In this document: piece after piece, positions 59,595-64,000 of the stretch
How positions within the stretch are numbered: position 1 is the stretch's first letter
Layout: each line of letters opens with the position of its first letter
Source of the DNA: JBEKYD01 sp052148435
GTDB taxonomy: Bacteria > Acidobacteriota > Terriglobia > Bryobacterales > Bryobacteraceae
Reading direction: 5' to 3'
Assembly: GCA_052148435.1 (NCBI GenBank)
Contig: JBKQIF010000046.1
Location: 10,077 to 74,076 of the forward strand
Length of the DNA stretch: 64,000 nucleotides
The notes under the pieces: model-generated
Told to the model about the DNA's origin: nothing
What the model saw: only the letters and a program-made list of their open reading frames with translations
Database searches by the model: none
Program-made: the position numbers and the translations under genes

Positions 59595-60212
59595 ATGATC
59601 GATACCCTCGCGTTGCGGCTGGAAAAAGTTGCCGAAGCGGATTTTCCCACCGAATTCGGCCTCTTCCGCATCTACGGATTTCGTGGCCGCACCGATCGAA
59701 GTAACGAAGAAGCCGTGGCCTTGCGCATGGGCGACCTCGCCGGCGGCGGGCCGCCGCTGGTTCGCATCCACTCGCAATGTCTCACCGGCGACGTGTTTCA
59801 CAGCCTGCGCTGCGATTGCCGGGCCCAGCTCGAAATGGCGCTCAACCGCATCGCCGCCGCCGGACGCGGCCTCTTAATCTACGAAAACCAGGAGGGTCGC
59901 GGCATCGGTCTGCTCAACAAACTGCGCGCCTATGAGTTGCAGGATCAAGGCGCCGATACGGTGGAGGCCAACCAAAAGCTGGGCTTCGACTCCGATTTGC
60001 GCAGTTACATCCTGCCCGGCGCCATTTTGCGCTGGTTCGGCCTGAAGGCCGTCCGCCTGCTGTCCAACAATCCCGAAAAGGTGGAAGCCGTCGAGCAGGC
60101 CGGCGTCCAGGTGGTGGAGCGCGTCTCCATCCAGGCCGGCGTCCTCGATACCCGCGAAGCCTACTTGCGCACCAAGAAAGAAAAGATGGGGCACCTCCTC
60201 GAAGGGGTGTAG
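59595..60212 (+). CDS. ribA: GTP cyclohydrolase II
   Basis: 205 residues from the ATG at 59595; an in-frame GTG at 59577 would add six codons but lies only about six bases past the implied transcript start. VRIHSQCLTGDVFHSLRCDCRAQL contains the zinc cysteines and IYENQEGRGIGLLNKLRAYELQD the GTP site. It starts riboflavin synthesis. Single-domain form without a DHBP synthase fusion. Confidence 0.9.
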   Translation: MIDTLALRLEKVAEADFPTEFGLFRIYGFRGRTDRSNEEAVALRMGDLAGGGPPLVRIHSQCLTGDVFHSLRCDCRAQLEMALNRIAAAGRGLLIYENQEGRGIGLLNKLRAYELQDQGADTVEANQKLGFDSDLRSYILPGAILRWFGLKAVRLLSNNPEKVEAVEQAGVQVVERVSIQAGVLDTREAYLRTKKEKMGHLLEGV

Positions 60213-60263
60213 CGGCCGCCCTAGGTTCGCGGAGCTTTCGAGATAGTTCCGGCAACCGCTCCT

Positions 60264-61700
60264 TTACAGTCGCGGCTCTGGCTCGGGCATTATTCCCAGA
60301 GACAGCGTGACGTATCGCAGCTTGTTGTCACGCTGCACTTGCAGCACCACCGGATCGGCGGGTTTCAGGCTGTTGAGCACCTGCTTGAGCGCTTCCACGC
60401 TGGTGACCGGTTCCTTGTTCAAGGCATAGATCACATCGCCCGGCTCCAGGCTGTCGCCGATGTAAGCCGCTTCGCCCGTGCGCGCGGCCACCACCACGCC
60501 ATACTTCTTGCGCAACTCGGGAAACATATCGGACACGTTGGCGTCAATGTCGATTCCCAGAATGCCCAGCCGGCGCACCATGTTCCTGATGGGGTCCACC
60601 ATGTCGGCGAAGCGTTGCGGGTCGTCGTCGCGTTCGGCCACGGTCACCGGATAAGTCAGCTTTTCGTCACCGCGCTCGACCTCCAGGTTCACCTTCTGGC
60701 CCAGCCGCCTGCGGAACAGCGCCATTTCGAGTTGCCGCGCGTTCTGCATCGAACGTCCGTCCACGGCCAAGACCAAATCGCCGACTTCGAGCCCGGCCTG
60801 GGACGCTGGACCATCCGGCGTTACATCGCTCAGCACCACGCCCCAGTCGCGCGTCAGGCCCAGCCCGGCCGCCAGATCGGGCGTCACGGTTTGCGCCACC
60901 ACGCCGATCTCGCCACGATGTACGTGACCCTCCTTGCGAAGCTGCTCGTAGGTCGATCTTACGAGGTTGCTGGGAATGGCGAAACCCAACCCCTCGCTGC
61001 CTCCCGATTGGCTCAGGATGAAGGTATTAATTCCCACCAGCAGGCCATCGGCGTTCACCAACGGTCCGCCGCTATTGCCGGGGTTGATGGGCGCATCGGT
61101 CTGCACATACGCCATGACATCGTCCGGCTTGATCTGCCTCGCCACTGAGCTCACTACGCCCATGCTGACGGAATTCTCCAATCCCAGCGGGCTGCCGAAG
61201 GCCATGACCAACTGGCCCTGGCGAAGCTGGTCGGAATCGCCGAACTCCAGAAACGGCAGTCCGGAAGCTTCCACTTTGATGAGCGCCAGGTCCGAGTCGC
61301 GGTCCACGCCCACCACGTGCGCTTCCAGCATCTTGCCCCGCGCGGCGGCTGCGCCTGCATCGCCCGGAACCCGCACCTGAACCCGCCGCGCACTCGAAAC
61401 CACGTGAGAGTTGGTCACGATATATCCATCCGCGGTCAGAATCGCGCCCGAGCCGGTATCGCGCTCCCGCGTGATGGCCGCGGCTTCGGTGCGGGTTTCG
61501 TCCGGGGCGCTGAGCCGGTAGCCGCTGGCGTAAATCTGCACCACCGCCTTGCCGACGCGGTTCGACAGCGCCTCCAATTGTTCGCTTAAGCCATGCAGTG
61601 CGTCCAGGCGCTTCCCCAGTGCCGCCGGTGCGCCGGGGGTCTGGCCCAGGAGGGAGCCGGCGGTAACTCCGAGAAAAACGAGCAAGGCGGGTGATTTCAT
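60264..61700 (-). CDS. HtrA/DegP-like periplasmic serine protease
   Basis: 478 residues. Signal peptide, then a trypsin-like domain with TNSHVVSSARR (His), RDSDLALIKVEA (Asp) and TDAPINPGNSGGPLVN (Ser). Two PDZ domains follow (GVVLSDVTPDGPASQAGLE and a C-terminal one with YIGDSLEPGDVIYALNKEP). Quality control of envelope proteins. The start is ATG 61700; the longer frame lacks a signal peptide. Confidence 0.9.
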   Translation of the reverse strand: MKSPALLVFLGVTAGSLLGQTPGAPAALGKRLDALHGLSEQLEALSNRVGKAVVQIYASGYRLSAPDETRTEAAAITRERDTGSGAILTADGYIVTNSHVVSSARRVQVRVPGDAGAAAARGKMLEAHVVGVDRDSDLALIKVEASGLPFLEFGDSDQLRQGQLVMAFGSPLGLENSVSMGVVSSVARQIKPDDVMAYVQTDAPINPGNSGGPLVNADGLLVGINTFILSQSGGSEGLGFAIPSNLVRSTYEQLRKEGHVHRGEIGVVAQTVTPDLAAGLGLTRDWGVVLSDVTPDGPASQAGLEVGDLVLAVDGRSMQNARQLEMALFRRRLGQKVNLEVERGDEKLTYPVTVAERDDDPQRFADMVDPIRNMVRRLGILGIDIDANVSDMFPELRKKYGVVVAARTGEAAYIGDSLEPGDVIYALNKEPVTSVEALKQVLNSLKPADPVVLQVQRDNKLRYVTLSLGIMPEPEPRL

Positions 61701-61831
61701 GGCTACTAATGTGATGCTACGACAGGACCAGTAGTTACGGGCGATAGCCCGAAGGAGCCAGCCGCCAGTGGCCGCCGCTGCAGGCCATCGACCCGCCGTT
61801 GTGGAGCAGGCGTTTTCGCGGGGAGGCGCCC

Positions 61832-62242
61832 TCAACGGAGGACAACTATGAAGCCTTCCTGTACGAAATGGCGATCGTTGGTCAGTATTTCCGAAATCCC
61901 CTGGCGCCGCATCGTCGTCATGGATATGCAATCGACAAGGCTGTAGCCCTTATCATTGCGCTGTTCATACAAATGTATTCCTGCCAGGAAAGACTCGCGA
62001 GACTGCGGATACACCGTCACGCGACGGTCTTCCAGGATCACGCGCACTGCCCGAGCGGCCGCTTCCCGCAGGTGCGTACCGCGCTGGGCCACGCCGTCCA
62101 GAAACTCGGTCAGCACCTCGTCGGTCGTAACCAGTCGGATTTCTCCAAGCGCCTCCCGTGCGCGGATTGCCTGCGCGCGGTACTGATCGTGTGGATGAAG
62201 TGCCGCACCCCAGTACAGCGTGTCCGCGAAGACCGGCCTCAC
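61832..62242 (-). CDS. PIN-domain toxin (VapC-like)
   Basis: 136 residues with PIN acidic residues in FADTLYWGAALH, DEVLTEFLDGV, SLVDCISMTTM and EILTNDRHF. Likely ribonuclease toxin. Its ATG overlaps the antitoxin stop as ATGA (62239-62242). Confidence 0.85.
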   Translation of the reverse strand: MRPVFADTLYWGAALHPHDQYRAQAIRAREALGEIRLVTTDEVLTEFLDGVAQRGTHLREAAARAVRVILEDRRVTVYPQSRESFLAGIHLYEQRNDKGYSLVDCISMTTMRRQGISEILTNDRHFVQEGFIVVLR

Positions 62243-62457
62243 CTCTTTTTCGGTGCGCCGTGGAGGTAGTGGTCGAGGTTAGCGAAGTAATCGGCGGGCA
62301 CCTTCGCCCACTCTCGGGCCGGCACCGCCTTCCCAATGACCGACAGCTCAGCCTCCAGCGAGCCGGCCGGAAATTCCGCAGCGATGCGGGGTCTCGAGCC
62401 GTTCTTCCGCCTCGGCACCTCTACGGTGCGCCGTCGCCGTCCGGTCGCGGTAGCCAA
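62239..62457 (-). CDS. Antitoxin-like protein of the second PIN module
   Basis: 72 residues, very basic start (GRRRRTVEVPRRKNGSRPR) then EAELSVIGKAVPAREWAKVP. No RHH or AbrB fold is obvious, so the family is not named; assignment rests on position and overlap with the PIN toxin. Confidence 0.65.
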   Translation of the reverse strand: MATATGRRRRTVEVPRRKNGSRPRIAAEFPAGSLEAELSVIGKAVPAREWAKVPADYFANLDHYLHGAPKKR

Positions 62458-62795
62458 TTACCCTCCTTCAGCCAGTATACTCCGCAGTTGTTCTCCGTTC
62501 GCCGGTGTAGGGTGACGGAGTGTGTGGTCTCGGAAGTACATTTCGAATCACAATCCCAAAGAATCGGGTCACGTCGGGCATTTCCTGCTTCGATGCTACT
62601 CTCTCCGAACACCCCCTCGCCAATGAGATGAAATGCGGGACAACCTGACATATCGTTCCTAGCCCACTGCCAGAAACAATTCCGCGGCTTGGCGACAATA
62701 CGTTCGTGGGGACGAGCAACCATATATAGATCACTGCCGGAATAAGCGCGAAGGACAATTCCTCGCCGGGGCCGGGCTGGCGCCGTAGCGCGGGC
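62458..62795. other. Non-coding 338-base gap
   Basis: No ORF with codon bias or ribosome site in either strand, no clear hairpin or repeat. The promoter of the PIN antitoxin-toxin pair should lie near its left end. Confidence 0.4.
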
Positions 62796-63194
62796 CTAGC
62801 GATTCTTCGGCGCGGCCGCCTTCGCCTTCTCGCGTTCGGCGACTTCTTTCGCGCGGAATTTCGCGATGCGTCCAATCAACTTCATAGGGACAGGCTCGGA
62901 CAGCGGGAAGCGGATTGTGCCCTTGTCGACCTCATACGCTGCAAGCTCGTCCCGGAATGCCGCAACCACCTGCTCAGTGGCGGCGTAGATCGAGTAGTGC
63001 CGCTTCCACACCGCAAAATAAAGCAAGCGGCCACCGTTCAGCGTGTACGTGGGCATCCGGTACGAGATGACTTCCTGGGCTTCCGGTACGGCCTTAACGA
63101 TGGTTCTGCGCACGCGCCCGACTATGCCCCGCACCGCCTCGGGTTGCGAGCCAATGTACTCGTCCACGGACTTGAAGTCGGTCTTGGCCATCAC
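62796..63194 (-). CDS. DUF1801-family protein
   Basis: 132 residues. FKSVDEYIGSQPEAVRGIVGRVRRTI, EVISYRMPTYTLNGGRLLYFAVWKRHYSIY and DKGTIRFPLSEPVP are typical of the DUF1801 (YdhG/YjhQ) fold, sometimes annotated as iron chaperone. The ATG at 63194 is followed by another at 63191. Function unsettled. Confidence 0.85.
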   Translation of the reverse strand: MMAKTDFKSVDEYIGSQPEAVRGIVGRVRRTIVKAVPEAQEVISYRMPTYTLNGGRLLYFAVWKRHYSIYAATEQVVAAFRDELAAYEVDKGTIRFPLSEPVPMKLIGRIAKFRAKEVAEREKAKAAAPKNR

Positions 63195-63197
63195 CTT

Positions 63198-64000
63198 TTA
63201 TTTCGCCCCGAATTCCGTCCACGGCCGGGCGTTCATATCGTGCAGGATGGGGCGATACCAGGCGTATTCGGGATGTTCTTCCAGGTGCGCGGCGGCATGA
63301 AAGTCCCGCCCGCAAGCGTGGCCCAGGGCGGCGAAAAACGTCATCCGGCCGGCGCTGGCGGCGTCGGCGACTTTGTTCTGCACCGCACCTACCGGGGCGA
63401 ACGGACCCTGCCAGGTGGGCATGCCGCGCGGCGAGAGGTCCAGGTGCCCGCACAGGGTACGCTCGCACGGCTCCTCTTTTCCGGTGAACGTATCGAAGTG
63501 GTCCCCCAAAAACCGCTCGCCGGCCGCCACATCGATCTTGCCCTTGTTCTCTTGCATTAAGACCAGCCACCGGGCGTGGCGCGCATTTTCGCTATTGCTC
63601 CGGTCGTTGGCGTGGAAAATGGTTTCCTCGCGCATCAGCTTGGGGTTCACCGGAAAGTTGGCGCCCACGAAGTACCCGTCGCGGGTGCGCTCCAGGTTGA
63701 CGTTCTTCAGCCCCAGCTCCAGGTCGGCGATCTCGTTGTTCTTGCGGTCGGCCACCAGCCAGTTGTTAGCGTAGCCGCCGTTGTTGCCCTGCGTCATGAT
63801 CCGCGCGAAATCGTCGATTGACGCGGCATACTGCATGGCCTTGCGCGCCCGCACGAATTCGGGAACGGCCTGGGGATCGAAGCCGGAGAATTCGCTGATG
63901 GTGGTTTCGGTAATCGCGATACCGGCCGAGTTGAGGCCGAAATCGTCGCCGCTGTGGATCAGCCCCGGCATGCCGTCCATCACCATGCGGTAGCCGCGGG
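63198..64000 (-). CDS. Phospholipase B-like / C45-type N-terminal nucleophile hydrolase (partial)
   Basis: About 267 C-terminal residues; the 5' end lies right of the window. PGLIHSGDDFGLNSAGIAITETTISEF and GNNGGYANNWLVADRKNNEIADLELG match phospholipase B-like and C45 acyltransferase-type proteins, which share the Ntn-hydrolase fold. Secreted lysosomal-type phospholipases in eukaryotes belong here; bacterial members are little studied. Reaches the stop three bases before the DUF1801 gene. Confidence 0.7.
   Translation of the reverse strand, partial: RGYRMVMDGMPGLIHSGDDFGLNSAGIAITETTISEFSGFDPQAVPEFVRARKAMQYAASIDDFARIMTQGNNGGYANNWLVADRKNNEIADLELGLKNVNLERTRDGYFVGANFPVNPKLMREETIFHANDRSNSENARHARWLVLMQENKGKIDVAAGERFLGDHFDTFTGKEEPCERTLCGHLDLSPRGMPTWQGPFAPVGAVQNKVADAASAGRMTFFAALGHACGRDFHAAAHLEEHPEYAWYRPILHDMNARPWTEFGAK

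Noticed and set aside
62468..62875. Possible small genes in 62458-62795
   Set aside because: No ribosome site, no family resemblance, codon use not coding-like.
1..64000. Insertion sequences or prophage
   Set aside because: No transposase, integrase or phage structural gene was recognised in any frame.

Overview
The window looks like chromosome of an Acidobacteriota bacterium close to Solibacter/Bryobacter (class Terriglobia). The evidence is high GC, two very large Oar-type TonB-dependent receptors that begin with a carboxypeptidase-regulatory-like fold, an NHL-repeat secreted protein ending in the C-terminal domain known mainly from Solibacter-type genomes, hicAB/PIN toxin-antitoxin modules, and many short palindromic intergenic repeats. 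The taxonomic call is inference from protein content; no rRNA gene is present.

Layout. 1-1.5 kb: plsY (partial), thpR and a 3-methyladenine glycosylase. 1.7-9.6 kb: a signalling and cell-wall locus with an FHA protein, a 32-residue membrane protein, a PP2C phosphatase, a membrane Ser/Thr kinase, one polypeptide joining a RodA/FtsW (SEDS) glycosyltransferase to a class B penicillin-binding protein, and a second FHA protein. The order resembles the actinobacterial fhaA-fhaB-pstP-rodA-pbpA-pknA-pknB locus. 9.8-17 kb: an Oar-like receptor with a truncated receptor-like ORF overlapping its start, tRNA-Gln, and the NHL-repeat protein. 17-20 kb: korDABC (2-oxoacid:ferredoxin oxidoreductase). 20-31.5 kb: a threonine dehydratase-like enzyme, a PIN/RHH toxin-antitoxin pair, a SIS-domain enzyme, a ferredoxin, two coupled GT2 glycosyltransferases, a pseudokinase/coiled-coil protein, an HpnB-like glycosyltransferase and a Kir-type potassium channel. 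31.7-45 kb: the second Oar-like receptor, an unaccompanied nuoB, pgeF, nth, a PhzF enzyme, a hydrolase, yajQ, and the overlapping rsmB-rpe-bamD-like-response-regulator operon.

45.2-47.4 kb is an accessory island of small toxin-antitoxin genes (a RelE/ParE-like pair, a decayed hicA beside hicB, an intact hicBA). 47.5-55.6 kb: DedA protein, glgC, motAB, argS, DUF2061 protein, a class A beta-lactamase-like protein and a NIPSNAP protein. 55.6-57.4 kb: a compact restriction-modification operon (RHH regulator, beta-class DNA methyltransferase, predicted PD-(D/E)XK endonuclease). 57.5-64 kb: a methyltransferase, a LytS-type sensor kinase, ribA, an HtrA protease, a second PIN toxin-antitoxin pair, a DUF1801 protein and a partial phospholipase B/C45-like hydrolase.

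A theme across the window is short palindromic repeats placed at or within a few bases of stop codons. At least three families have copies differing by compensatory base changes, and in two neighbouring genes (phzF-like and the alpha/beta hydrolase) a repeat supplies the last codons and the stop. Many gene pairs overlap as ATGA, TTGA or GTGA, which fixes several starts, including non-ATG ones.
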